NCBI GenBank assembly: GCA_964036155.1
Contig: OZ038423.1
Span: forward strand, 70,571,249 to 70,635,248
Direction of reading: 5' to 3'
DNA from: Diploscapter coronatus
Lineage: Eukaryota > Nematoda > Chromadorea > Rhabditida > Rhabditidae
DNA length: 64,000 bases
Notes under the pieces: generated by a model
What the model saw: the letters and a program-made list of their open reading frames with translations, nothing else
Database searches by the model: none
Told to the model about the DNA's origin: nothing
Program-made: the position numbers and the translations under genes
Part shown: piece after piece, positions 35,906 to 48,490 of the stretch
Layout of the letters: each line of letters begins with the position of its first letter
Position numbering within the stretch: position 1 is the first letter of the stretch

Positions 35906-38277
35906 GATAGCCCTCATAAGCCATATATGGCTGGAAAGGAAATCTTTGCCTGATGTACAACGTAAAAACTCGATTGATTTTAGATTGAAAATTGGGCACT
36001 TATACCCGGAAAACGGTTTTAACCTGATGAAGAGTGTTGACTGTCAAATATAGATAATAAAAAAGCAGCATGACTTGGAAATGGAGCATAAAAGGGGGAA
36101 TTCAACACAATTTTAGAAAAAGGATGGAGGGTCATGCTGCATGTATTCATGGCTATTTTCACTCGAATCAATTCTTTCTGAATTCTCACTAATATTTTTG
36201 GTCAATTTCCACAGCTAAGAGAACTTTTCAAAGAAAAATTCGTAGAAACATTGTAGTAAGTCGAATCAGATTCAAACTCTGGGAATATAGATGGATATGT
36301 AAGGTAAACTTGAGCTCGATTGGTTCAAGTATAGTCGATGCGGAGCCATAAAACGCGAAGTGCGCCTACAATCTTGAGACACCTTATATGGTCGATGGTC
36401 AAAAAGCTGCTGTAGAATGCAAAAGTGCGATTTTTAATCCCTAAATCGACCTGAATTATAGTCGATGATGAAACACAGGGGTGTTGGCGGTGCAGTAAAA
36501 TAGCGCACCGCACCGCCAACACCCCTGAATGAAAATGGACTCAGATAAATCGAATATTTTCTATTCAAAATCGCCATTCTCTTCTTGCTTTTAATCAACA
36601 AACATCTCAAGGTCTGTTCAGCAGGAATTCTGCTGCAAATTTTCTGCTCACCAGAAACCTTGACTTTTGACCTACAGTACTCTACAAATTAGCATCAGTT
36701 TTGAGCTAAAAAAACTATTCTTTCAAATTCGAGCTTTGAGTTGGTGCGTGGAACATGTGTGCGTTGCGGTGATTTATTCTGCTAGTCTTCTCCAGTCGAT
36801 ATATCGAATTGTGGAAATGGGCCTTTAGGCCTTCGGCGCACAGGCCATAAACTTTTGATGGCTGTGCGAGGGGATGTTAGAGATAATATAGAAATGAGAG
36901 AACAGAGAAGCAGAAATTCGAAATAAAGCGAGAGGTAACATAAAAATGATAGAGACCAGAGAAGCATAACATGCTAGAGAGAGGGTAAGGGATGACATTT
37001 AAATGAGAGAAATGAGAAAAAAGAAGGAAGAGCGGCGTCTCCTTTGAACTATAGGTCTGAACTGGCACACGCCCATTTGGAACCAGAAAGAGAATCAGGT
37101 TGAATTCCTGAGGACTATTCCACAAGTCTATGTTGCTGTATTCAAAGAATACGATCCATTATTTTATTGAACTCTCAATTATTGTCGTAAATATCACTAT
37201 TTTAGGATAAAACTACTTTTATTTATAACACATAAGGGTGATATTTATACAAATGTACCTGAGCTGCTGGTATTTTCTATGCTGAAAATCTAACGACCAA
37301 TTCTTCGCTATGCTGATTTATTTTATCCGTTTAAATCTATAATCTTGGAATTTCGGACTTTAATTCTCCTAAACCTTGGTTCTCATCGGAATTTTCAGAT
37401 TAGCTCGAAGTCTGTATTCTGCATTCCAAGATTTTAGTAAAATTAAAAGATTTTTCGGGAAATTTTTTATCACCGGATTTATTGCTGGTGGGCGGAGCCT
37501 TGATATGATCCATTGTATGAGTTCTTTCTCTTTCATTCTACCCGCTCGTTACCTTTCTTCTTCCCTGTACATTTTATTTGCCATTTCCCTTTAGAGATCC
37601 TCTTTTCTGAGTCTTTTCGCCTCTAATGTTGCCCTTATCTCTGAGTGAGTCGATTTTTTATGACCGTCATGAATGGCGAGTCGTGAAGTGATAGATAGAG
37701 GGGTAGAGATGGAAAAAATCGAAGGTCTTGGGAGTTACAAGGCCTGGAGGTTGTATTCTTCCTTTTAAATTTTGCTAACTTTGTATACCTACAAAATATT
37801 CAACTGGAGCCTTTCTCATAGAGATATCTAAAAATAAAAGCTCACAGGCTACTGTTTGAAATTTTACGGTACCAGAAAAAATCGGCGCTTTTATAATTTT
37901 CAGATTAAAAAAAAAAAAGAACAAACATGCCACTTTTGGCTTACCCTGTAGAATCTTGGAGTCGGTTTTCGAAATTCGACTTTTTCGACACAAAATTCTA
38001 CGCGGTGATTCAAGAGCTGACAAAATATTAAAAAAAAAAAAAAAACGATAGATATTCCTAAAAATTAATTATTCGACTAAGATATTTCATAAATCACCCC
38101 TATCTGGGATATTTATCATTCGCGTTAACATATTCGTGCTTCGTCTAGCTATGAATTATTCAAATTCTGCCTCCCTAAAGGTGAATTTGATAAGTTGTTA
38201 TTCACTTTGCCCTCCGCACGCTATACTTCATTCTCCCAATTCTGAAACATCCGATCAAATTTTATTTGGCTATAAAA
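35906..38277. other. Intergenic region upstream of F-box copy 2 and the guanylate cyclase
   Basis: This divergent intergenic region carries a perfect hairpin at 36476-36527, a purine-rich tract at about 36880-37030 and A-tracts near 37908 and 38031-38045. The open frames inside it are short, lack splice signals and show no family resemblance. The promoter of the guanylate cyclase should lie in the right-hand part. Confidence 0.45.
36476..36527. repeat. Perfect 18-bp inverted repeat (hairpin)
   Basis: Left arm caggggtgttggcggtgc (36476-36493) and right arm gcaccgccaacacccctg (36510-36527) are exact reverse complements, separated by a 16-nt loop. The arms are GC-rich in an AT-rich region and no gene overlaps them. 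It could be a palindromic mobile element tip, a structured RNA or a cruciform-forming site. Confidence 0.85.
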
Positions 38278-41200
38278 ATGGTAAGTCGAAGCCTTTTTAT
38301 CGAATTTTTAAGGTAATTAAATTTTTAGTTTGGCTTTATTCACGAAAGTATCCGACAATTAATGATTAGAAAACATGGTGAAGAGCTGTGGCTGCAAGTC
38401 TTGTTAGTATTCAGGGGATTTAAAGAAAAATATTCCAATTGTTATCATATTAAGGCAGAGAGCCGGGTTTGAAAGCGGCAAGGAAAACATAGTGAACCAT
38501 TACTATTCTGATCAGGATACATATCAACTTGTTGAGAGTGTTTCTATGATCACAAGTTAGTGCACGAATAAATAAGTTTAATTTCTACATGAATCGGACA
38601 TTAATAAAAGTAGTATCACAAAAATTCGACGAGCATGCATATTTTGAGCCAATTAAAAAAACCAGTAGCTTACATAGAGGATATAGGGTAGGGACCTGGT
38701 AGGGGAATGCTGGATATTGAATTTTTATTTAGGAAAACTCATTATATTTTATCGATTTTTCGTGATACTACTTTTATTAGTTGCCCATGAATTTGGGATT
38801 TAAAAAATTCGCAACTTGACCAGAAGTAGCGTGTAGGGTTAAGAGAGTATAGTGTAGGAAATGGAAATGCTTTCTCTTCTCTCATACTATTTCAAAAATT
38901 GCGAATTCTTCAAGTTACCGATTATCCTAATGTTTGGATATGGTTTTCGCCTTAAAATGGATTTAGAGCTAAACCGCGAGCAAGTCTGGGAGATGTACGG
39001 TCAATTTCTGATCACCTATTCCATGGAGATCGGATGGGACGAATTAGTCCGTAGTATGAGCCCCAACTTAAAGGCAACAAAAACCCCTCAAAATGGAGTT
39101 TAACTAAAAATATAGGGTTTTCTGGACAATCTGGATTCCCTGCATTACTTCATCGATCACGTCGTCTATAAAGCGAATCTTCGAGGTCCATCTTTCAGAT
39201 GTGAGGAAAATTCAGACGGAACATTGACGCTGCACTATTTCACTGGAAGGCCGGGGCTGTTTAGCATCGTTAAGGGTATTTATTTATTTAAATTAGATCA
39301 ATAATAACCCGTAAATTTGATCTTATTAAAATTGTTACTTAGTTAGAATTGAAATAGATCTTCAGTGCTACAATTAATAAATTAGTTCATGAAACTATTA
39401 TACTTCAATCGTCTCCATTTTATATTTTAATTCGTGCCTACTAACTTATTAATTGCCCACAGAGCTATAAACTTTGAGTATATTCAAATTTCAGTTTATA
39501 TAACCTGAATTTTTCCGATCCAAATTTTAAGGTGTTGTAAAAGAAGTCGCTCGAAGAGTGTTTAACCTCGACATTTCGTTAACAATCGCAGGAAGGACAC
39601 AGCGTTCCGTGCACATCTCAACTGGTGAAAGAATCGAGGCAGGCGTTCGGTTTATTTGACCTGTTTGGCAATTCAAATGCAAATTAGGGTGTTTTTACGA
39701 CAATATCAACCTTTCTAACCAAGAAAACCTTGTTATCTATTAGAAATGCTAAAAATTTCTAATTAAGATTCAAAGTTGATAAAAATTAAGGTTAATTTTT
39801 CATAAAGTATTCCTATCTAATTATTGAAAATCATTTTTTAATCAAAGTTAAGGCTGATCCTTGCAGTTTTTTTCAGTTTATATTAAAGATAAAAGAAATT
39901 TGAAAATTAAGATAAAGTTAACCTTCACTCGATTTACATATAATTGATTTCCCAGGAGCACGTGATCTTCGTCATTAAACACCTGAACGAAGATCGGCGC
40001 GCTAGTGAGGGATCTTCGGACACGGGCATGGCCGCTGCTCAGTTTTCAACCATTGGTTAAGAATAGGAAAAATCAAGAATATGAACAAAAATTCCAGACA
40101 TGGACGACACTTTGAGAATGACCCCGATAGATTTCTGCACCGCATTGCCCTATCACTTCATAATGGACGATAATTGTCGATTGGTCCAGGCTGGAAAGGA
40201 GCTATTCAATCATATCCCTAAGGAATTATTGCAGCCCGAAACTCCTGTATTAAGGATTTTCGAAGTTGGAAATTAAATTTCATTTCTAAAAGTTGCCAGA
40301 AACGATAAATGCTAATGTTCATCAATTTATAATGTTCCATTTTATTATTAGCATATAGTTATTTTATAATTTATAGTTTTAAGTCGTGATTCAAAAGACT
40401 GATCTTCAGATTACCCGACCTCAAATACCTTTGGATTTCGACAACATTTGCAACTTCATCAATGCTGTGTTCGTGTTTCAGGTTCGAGCTTCGCCTTCTG
40501 ATATGAGAAAGCAAAGGGAAATTTTGGAGGGGTAGATTCATTTTGTTCATTAAAATTCTTACGATAACAAATTGAGGTCCGAGTCAGCTTCACTAAATCA
40601 AGCAGTCTTACAGCAGGGTTGTCATCTCAAGTTGAAGGGCCAGATGATGCTGTTATCAACTAAAAAGGCTCGTAATTTTAATGATGAAAATTCTAAAAAT
40701 TATAAGAACTATAAATGTCGAATTTTATCAATTAATAGGTGTTATTATAACTGAGTATTGTTTTTTTTCTATTTATACTTCAAATTTAAATTCCAAATAT
40801 TCCAGCATCTAATATATCTATGCAGCCCTTATGTGACTTCGATTAATGAGCTAATGCAATTCGGCATGCGGCTGACTGCAATGCCTATGCATGACGCTAC
40901 GAGGGATCTCATTCTGCTAAATCAGCAGAGATTATCAGATGTTGAAGTCAAGTAAGGAAGAACATTATGATGAGCAATTTTTAAATTGCATTTTTCATAA
41001 TTAAACATAAGAATCATTTTGTGATATAAAAATGAATAATTGATAGAGCCCCTGAAGTCAAGGTATTAATAAATGAAATAATTTATAAAATGAAAAAAAA
41101 TAAAATTGAAGTCTTCAATTGGAAGCCAACAACGAGCAGTTAGAGGCGATGGCGAGAGATTTGGAAGAAGAAAAAAACAAAACGGATGTGATTTTGAAAG

Positions 41201-42453
41201 ATATGCTTCCAGCACAAATCGCGAATAAACTCATGGAGGGACAACACATTGAATCTTGTTAGTTTTAGAAATCCATTTAAATACTTTACCATTAAAATTT
41301 TATACTTTTCATATCTTTAATGATATAGTACACATTTAAAAATCGAATTAAAATGTTTTGCTTTCAAAATTGTGTAAGTTGTATCCTTTTATGGCATAGT
41401 ACTCGAACTTCGTATTTCAATTTATGTTTCTTTTATTAAAAGTAATTTGATTTACTATTATTTTTTGAATTTAAATTAAGGTGAATACGAAGAAGCAACG
41501 GTGATGTTTTCCGACGTTCCCAACTTTCAACAAATTGTGCCCGTTTGCCAGCCCAAAGATGTGGTTCATCTTCTAAACGAATTGTTCACTAGACTCGACA
41601 GACTAGTTGTACTTCATAAGGTCTGAAAGTATCTTATAAACTATGGAAAATTTGGCTAATCTAATTCCAGATATGAATTTTAATTTAACTAAACATTTAG
41701 GTGTATAAGGTTGAAACCGTGGGTGATTCTTATATGACTGTCGGGGGTATCCCTGATTTCACTCCGGAACATGCTGAAAACATCGGACATGCAGCGTTAG
41801 GCATGCTCTGGGAGGGCAGAGCTGTTAGAGACCCAGTATCCAATAAGCCGTTACAACTTAGAATCGGTATAGAAATCATCATTTATTAAAGCGATTTTAA
41901 AATTTCGGGAATGCACTCCGGCCCCATAGTGGCGGGTATCGTTGGTACGAAAATGCCCAGGTATTGTTTATTTGGGGACACGGTCACGACCGCTTCAAGA
42001 ATGGAAACCCATGGCCTGGCGGGAAAAATCCATTGTAGTGAGAAGGTAAATTAGGGATTACTAAATTAAAAAATTTCTTTTTTAAAATAAAACAAGTTTA
42101 AGTAAGTTGAAGTGTTTACTTTAAATTTCAGACCTATAATTGCTGCCTAAAAACGGGCCGATTCGAATTCATAAGTCGAGGACGAATGATGATTTCCGGA
42201 AAAGGCGAGATGGACACCTATTTTATCATTAGAAGTCTGAAAAAGTCGATTTGGGAGATTTGCGATAGGCAGAGAGGTTAATTTTAGCATTATTTAATTG
42301 TTTTTTAAAATTTATATTTCAGATGTGAATTTGAATAGTATCGAGGGCTATGATGAATTGGAAGCAGGGCTTGAGAGTTTGGCGATTAGTCAAATCGATA
42401 AACCTGAGTTAAGGAGAATGAGTAATAAATCTACGGCATGTACTATAGCTTAA
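38278..42453 (+). CDS. Soluble guanylate cyclase subunit (HNOB-HNOBA-cyclase)
   Basis: Haem-binding gas sensor that makes cGMP. The first exon is a single codon (ATG at 38278-38280, then GTAAGT). Exons 38329-38402, 38455-38555, 38967-39073 and onward give [20 protein letters not shown]..., so the proximal haem His falls exactly at residue 105 (LDSLH). The propionate motif Y-x-S-x-R is Y136-x-T-x-R140. The HNOBA (PAS-like) region lies near 40100-40500 and a signalling coiled coil near 41120-41260. The catalytic domain has both metal Asp sites (VMFSD and VETVGDSY), the guanine-recognising Glu (VETVGD) and Cys (MPRYCLFG). The Asn of the VNxxSR motif is Thr ([12 protein letters not shown]), as in alpha subunits, while the Arg is kept as in beta subunits. 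Such a hybrid set suggests an atypical subunit, as in the invertebrate oxygen sensors. The intron at 39074-39115 appears to use a GC donor. Stop TAA is at 42451-42453; AATAAA follows near 42698. Confidence 0.92.
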
Positions 42454-43852
42454 ATTAATTATATTATTTCATATATTTGGATTTATTTGTTTTTTCAAAA
42501 TATTTGGCATATTCAAGGAGTTATACAGAATTCTCGATTATTTACATGTTGATTCATATTCATATTTATAATGTATTGTGTTCTTCGTGCATGATGAAAG
42601 TAATAATTATCATCATCTATTCATTTTCTTGTTCTGTACGCGATCATATAAAAGTTTTCCGGTTTTGTTAAACAATATCTTAAACGCTTGTTTATTTAAT
42701 AAATTTCGAATATTAATTTAATATTAAACTATTTAAAATAAATGTTTATTTTCTAGAACAAATTTGAAAGACTAGAATATTTTTAGACCTCCATTAAATG
42801 TGTAAGTATGAAGTATATTAAGTTATGTGCGCGAGAATGAGTGGTTTATGAATTGTAGAATGGAAAACGTAGAGACATGCAGATTCAACTAATGGAGCGA
42901 GGTCATTTCTGCATTTCTGTCGGTCAATCATTTGGTCATTCTGCAATCGAAGAGAGGATGACTTTTCTCTATGCACACGCGAATAACGAATCTTTCTACC
43001 AGTATTATTTTCTCCACTTTTTCTTTCAATACCCTTATTTATGTTTTCGTAAATATCACCTTTCTCTTCGTAACAGTATGCCAGAATAGATGTTCCCTAG
43101 CATATATTTTCGGTATTTTGTTAAAAAATGATTCGATTTTGATGTATATTCATTATAAGATAAGGCGAACTTCGTAAAAATGTTTTTTTTTCTCAAAAAC
43201 TTGCTGATTTTTTCTACCCCTTCGTCTCAGCTCTATGTCCAAATAAAGACTGCTAGCCTTGCCTTGTTTGCTTCTTCTCGTTTTCAAAGCCTTAGCTCTT
43301 AGCTTCACGTTTCGAACCATATAATTCTTCGAAGACGAAGATCAACTTTCTTAGGCTTCTTTCACTCTCTCTTCAGTCTCTCTCTGCAAACAATGTATCC
43401 CTTTTCTTTCTATCTTTTCGTCTCCGCCTATTGTCTTCTTTCTCTCTCTCTCTCTCACTCTCTTTCTTTCTCCATAATCACCTCGCATATTTCATTTCTA
43501 ATGGTGCGGTTTCCTTTACCGTCCTCCCTTCGTTCACCCATTTTTTCCTCCTTTACATTAGAATTTCGACGTTCTGTTTTCCCACAAGTTTCCAACATCT
43601 GATTTCTCTTAGGAATAAAAAAATCCGAAATTTTCCGGCTTCCTGACCTCACATTAAAGTGAATTTCACATGGAAATTTCAGCCCTATCTAAAAGCTGTC
43701 AACTTGATTTCGCTTTTTCATATCGCAGATCACGATAATCTTGAAAAATTTCAGAATATCTACGAAAAACCTATCGATAATTATGAGTTCTGACGAATTA
43801 ACGTGAAATTAACCTATTTTCGAAACTAGAAAATTTTCTGGAATGCATCATT
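42454..43852. other. Intergenic region between guanylate cyclase and NKAIN-like gene
   Basis: Contains the cyclase 3' UTR with AATAAA near 42698 and a pyrimidine-rich stretch at 43350-43560 including a TC microsatellite. The open frames at 42877-43177 and 43393-43652 follow that composition and are not convincing genes. The promoter of the NKAIN-like gene probably lies in the right half. Confidence 0.5.
43436..43472 (+). repeat. TC microsatellite
   Basis: A run of alternating tc with small interruptions (tttctctctctctctctcac and following ctctctttctttctc). It sits about 380 nt upstream of the NKAIN-like start codon. Confidence 0.9.
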
Positions 43853-46800
43853 ATGACCGACAATGGGGCATCAGACGGGAAAAGTCCGGACTTCACTCGG
43901 ATGCTGCTTTGCCTTCTTTCATCCTGGGCCGTTTTATCCACCGCTCGGCTAATTTTCGATCTCATCGGGACCCTATGGCTCTGCGTCATTTTTGACCTCT
44001 TACAGGTATCCTCGCTCTTCAAAAATTGATATTTATGACTAGAGTGCAGAGAAAAAATTTTCTCATTGTGAAGACGCCAGAGCTTCTGCGTCTCTACCAG
44101 TAGGAGTGGGAGATTTATAAACAGTATAGTATGATACAAACTATATGTGAGTTAGAGTAGAGAAGGGTAAGAAGTGACATTTGTCTCATGTATTGCGATT
44201 TTCGATTTGGCCTAAAACGGCAGAAATGGCACTTTGGATTAGTTTATGAAGGAAAGATCGATATGGGAAATGCAAGTCGCGGTAGTCAAATATTTGGGAG
44301 GGAAAGGTAAAGAGAGCTTCTGCTTTTGCAGGCAGACGGTTGGCCAGTCGCTGGCACTCTTACCCTTACCTCTACCTTTTATAGAGATGGTAAACAGACA
44401 GATAAAGGCAATCCAAAGGCAAAATACATAGAGAGATGCGCTAGGAGATTAATTCCCAATACCACTTTCTATTGGCTTCTTACTTCTTACCTTCTATCTA
44501 TGCCAATATAATTCTAAGTTCTTCAAGGTCAGAATGGTGGGAAATTAGAATATGCAGGAGAAAATTCCATAGGTCGATCCTCACTTTTATAAAAAGGCAT
44601 ACATTTTATGTTCTAGGGATTTTCCTTTATTTTACTTCCAGAATAGGTAAAATTTTCAGTCTTCTGAGTTTTCGATTTCACCGTCTGAGAATACAGAACA
44701 TGAAAGGAGGTGAGAGAGTATAGAAATCGAAGAGACCGGGAAGGAATCAGAAACGAATGTACATGGACATTGGGAAGTGAGCAAACATTACATGCGAATA
44801 CACATCAAGGCAGAGGACTGGTGTAGGCCTAGAATTCTGCCTCAGGCTATAAAAGAAGAAAGAGTACGAAATTGTAAATATCATGATCATCATATGATAA
44901 TGCTAATCATTAAATTCAATATGCTGTCATATCGGTCTTATGACTGTTACTTCATTCGATAATTTGAAGTAGTCATAATATTATTAGTTAAAGAATCATG
45001 TCTAAATTAGGAAAAATACAAATCTCAATTATATTTTTATCGAAATTCTTTATCATTTATCTGCTCTTGTTTGTCTTTTCGATGTCATCTTTTCTGCACT
45101 ACAGAAACGCCTAGATAGAAAACAACACCAAGAAAAAATAAAGAAAGAGAAGAATAGTGAATGTCCGGCTGTCCAAGTCTGAGAGAATGTTTATCCAAGC
45201 TTGTCCACTTTTCCTTCCGCTTCCTTTCCTCATATCCACCCTATATCCTCCTTTTTATCCGATATCCTCTGACTCTCAGTTGATCTCAAATTTGATCAAG
45301 GAAGGGCTAAAATTCGACAAAATCTGGAAAAGCTGTTACAATTATTATATACGAAACAGTATTTAGGGAAAAAAGATTTGCCACCAGGCGCCATACGATT
45401 TAATGCATAACGAAGCAGCCATGCTTTCAAATTGGCAGAAAAATCAGCTTTAAAAATTACGATTTCAGATAATTTGCTGTATCATGGGATTCTTTGGCGT
45501 ACTTCAAAGAAGACGATCCCTCATCTACGCTTTGATGGTCTGTATCATATTATCTGTCGCTGAAAACGTCCTGATATTTTTATGGTACGTCAAAAATCAA
45601 TATATATTGTTTTAAATCCTTGGTTTTTCAGGTACATGAGCATATTTGGCAATCCATCGCAGTCTCAAGCCCTATCGCTAGGATTGCCTTACTCGTATTC
45701 GTTTTTCCTCAGGCATACACCCTGGTGCATTTCCAACTTCGACTTACTCAAGTAGGTCACACAAATCGTTTCCCACTCGGTTTTAGAGATTAGCCCAGAA
45801 AATCTTTGAAAGACACACCGGAATTCGTGGGATTATTCGAAAACTTTACTATAAAATTGAATCAATGAAGAAACAGTCAAGTTTATTTCAAAATTCAGAT
45901 CCCAATGGATTCAACACAACTGCATTCTTCCCTACTATTATATAGAGTCGGTTCAAGCCCTACTTCACGCGGCAGTAGCTATTTTGATATTCGGATTTTC
46001 AATACCCTATCTTTGCCAAAGTTCGAAATCCTCGAATAGCAGCAATGGCTCACTTCGACATCAGCACAACGAGGCATATTATACTGAGATCAATCGGGAT
46101 AATAAGGCTTCACCGAGTAGTTCAGCTTCACAACAAACAGTGTAAGTATTCGAATTTTTAGTTTTTACTTAACCTGAATGGCAATTTCATTGTTTAATAT
46201 AATTTAAGCACTATCAATCATACGAGTCCTAATTTATTCGTATAATTTAGAAATGGCTATCTGAACTCATCATTTACCGAAGAAGAAGGAGATATTAGAA
46301 GTCGAGTTGAAACTTCCGAAAGTCGAATGTCTAGGGATAAAGATGGGGAGCGAAGCAGCAGTGCTGAAACTGAGGAGTATGGGAAACGGATTTTGGTAGG
46401 ATTTCAAATTTCAATACTTTTATAGAAAAAATAACCTACTGTAGGAGTTGGATAGTTTAATAGACTTATGATATAATCACTTCATTATAGTTTAACAAAC
46501 TAGATTCAGCCCCTACCTCGAACCAACGTGAGCGGTACAAGCAAGCAGAAGGTCGCAAAAGCTATACTCCCATTGCCTCATCCCAGTGCACCTGCACGAA
46601 CTAGGTTATTCAAAAAAGTCAATCATAAAGAGCGAAGAAGCACTCATATGGACGAGGAAAATGAATTTCAGACAGGTAAGATATCATAAATTTAGCGGAC
46701 CTTAGATTTATGACTATTCTGATTGAGACATTATATTTTAAAATGTTAATTTTAAATTAACTTATAAGTGATTTCAGAGAGCTCGTCTAGCAGTTCCTCA

Positions 46801-48250
46801 AGATTGACTTCTCTAGTGAGTCTGGATTTGCGGAGTCCAGCTCCCGTTCAAGTACAGGAGCACTACGAATCGGAATCATCGGATGGTAGCGACACGATCT
46901 ATGAGAAGATCACTAGGGGATCTGAGTATATTGAAAATATTGCTAAAAATGAGCTACCTCCTTGTAATAGTCATGTAAGCTGATTTGCTTAAAAATATTT
47001 GATCTGGTCTAAGAATTATCCTTTCATTATTTATTTTGTAATTGATAAATTCAGGACTCTGCACCATCAACTCTAGCCCCAATTCTGATATTCGATGAAA
47101 ACAATGTTGCATCACCTTCCAGAATGAATCCAGATTCAGGAATTGAGTATCCGAAACCTCCAGCTAGGTACTTTAGCTACCCATAAAATTCGGATAGTTA
47201 TCGATATGATTTCAGAATGGATCTATGGAAAGCTGCGTCAATGCCGAGTCCTAGTTCAAGTACGACTACTATTTCTTCACCAGGTGAGGACAAGTATTAT
47301 TTTTCCTGTCTAAATTATAAAGATTTTCATTAAAAATAATGATATGACACTTTTCACGATAAGAAGCTTCTACTTTTAAAATTAAATCATAGAAATTCTA
47401 TTTAAAATGCTAATAAATGGTGAAGATCTGGAAAGTTCCATTATTTCAGCTGGTTTATCCGCCGTTCGTCAAATCGAGGCTTGGAACCGTCGTCTGAATG
47501 CGAGGAAACAGAGTCAGAATCTGAAAGCCCCCGACGTAGCGTCACCCTCCACCAGTCTTCAGTCCTCCTCCATTCAGCAGAATCTCTCCCCGGGCATTCG
47601 GTTACTTTCTCAGAGATCTAATGATTCAGTTTCGTCATCTCAGATCTATGGGCTGAGGAGTCAGTTGGAGGTTTGTTTTTGATATGGCAGTTACTATATG
47701 ATGGAGGTATTTGAAAAAAAAAACTGCTAGAGTATTCCCCTTAGTTAGCCCTCTGTGATATAGCTGTTGCCTTTTAATATTTAAAAATTTGTATCCTAAA
47801 TTTTATCTTTAATCTCAATAAGGTTTTTAAACTTATCCTTGACTATATTTGAGATTTTTATAAAATCTTAAAATTCGATTTTAGCTTTGGTCTTCACATA
47901 ATTTTTAGCCTATCTCTTATCCTGTTTTTCTTCTATTTTCCTATACTTTAATTTTATTTTGCCAAATCCAGGCCTCCCAAACCGCTGGAATCTGCCTCGT
48001 CACCTCGCCCACTCCCCCAGTCCGACCTCTAGAAAGGAAGCCCCAACTTATGCCCTACAAGTCGTCATTTCGAGTGGAGTCTAGGAACGACAACAAAAGC
48101 GTCATTGGGTTCTATCATTCACCATCTGAGCTGAATTTAAAGAAGGAGGGCGAAACCTGTGGATCTTCATGCAATAAGCCTATAATTCGTACTATGCGGC
48201 CCTCTGAGCCTGCCCCTTTACTCAGACTTAGCAGCGATTATCTGGTTTAG
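43853..48250 (+). CDS. NKAIN-like protein (Na+/K+-ATPase interacting) with a very long C-terminal tail
   Basis: NKAINs are small four-helix membrane proteins that bind the Na+/K+-ATPase beta subunit. Exon 1 (43853-44005) encodes a first hydrophobic helix (LLCLLSSWAVLSTARLIFDL) and joins across a 1.47-kb intron to 45479-45584 (IICCIMGFFGVLQRRRSLIY), matching the family's conserved GLFG-x-x-Q-x-R motif. Later segments LPYSYSFFLRHTPWC and LPYYYIESVQALLHAAVAIL match the third and fourth helix regions. After this roughly 170-residue core, the protein continues through exons at 46020-48250 with a Ser-, Pro- and Asn-rich, apparently disordered tail. Pieces include PDSGIEYPKPPAR and SIISAGLSAVRQIEAWNRRL; stop TAG is at 48248-48250. 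Vertebrate NKAINs have about 200 residues in all, so the tail is a large addition. The first exon was not in an obvious long frame and was chosen by family match and phase. The role of the tail is unknown. Confidence 0.82.
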
Positions 48251-48340
48251 TATTATTTGAATTTGAGTTTAGATTTAATTTGACATTACAATATTCAATA
48301 TAATTCGTATTCAGTCCCATTTTTAGATCTGTTGATCTAC

Positions 48341-48360
48341 TATTATTATTATTATTATTT
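48341..48360 (+). repeat. TAT/ATT trinucleotide microsatellite
   Basis: Six to seven uninterrupted tat units in the 3' flank of the NKAIN-like gene, about 90 nt past its stop codon. Confidence 0.9.
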
Positions 48361-48490
48361 AAGTCTACGGGTATTTTATATAAACTATCATTCAAACGTT
48401 ATTTTTACGCAATAGTTTATTTAAACTATTTTATTGCTTCATATAAATACCTAATGTTTCTGTGCCTAAGAATAAAAATTTTGACGTTTC

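Noticed and set aside
43393..43652. Open frames over the TC-rich region
   Set aside because: Leu/Ser/Phe-rich translation of a microsatellite and pyrimidine tract; not a gene.
48300..48490. Possible CRISPR or tandem array at the TAT repeats
   Set aside because: It is a simple trinucleotide microsatellite in an animal nuclear genome, without spacers.
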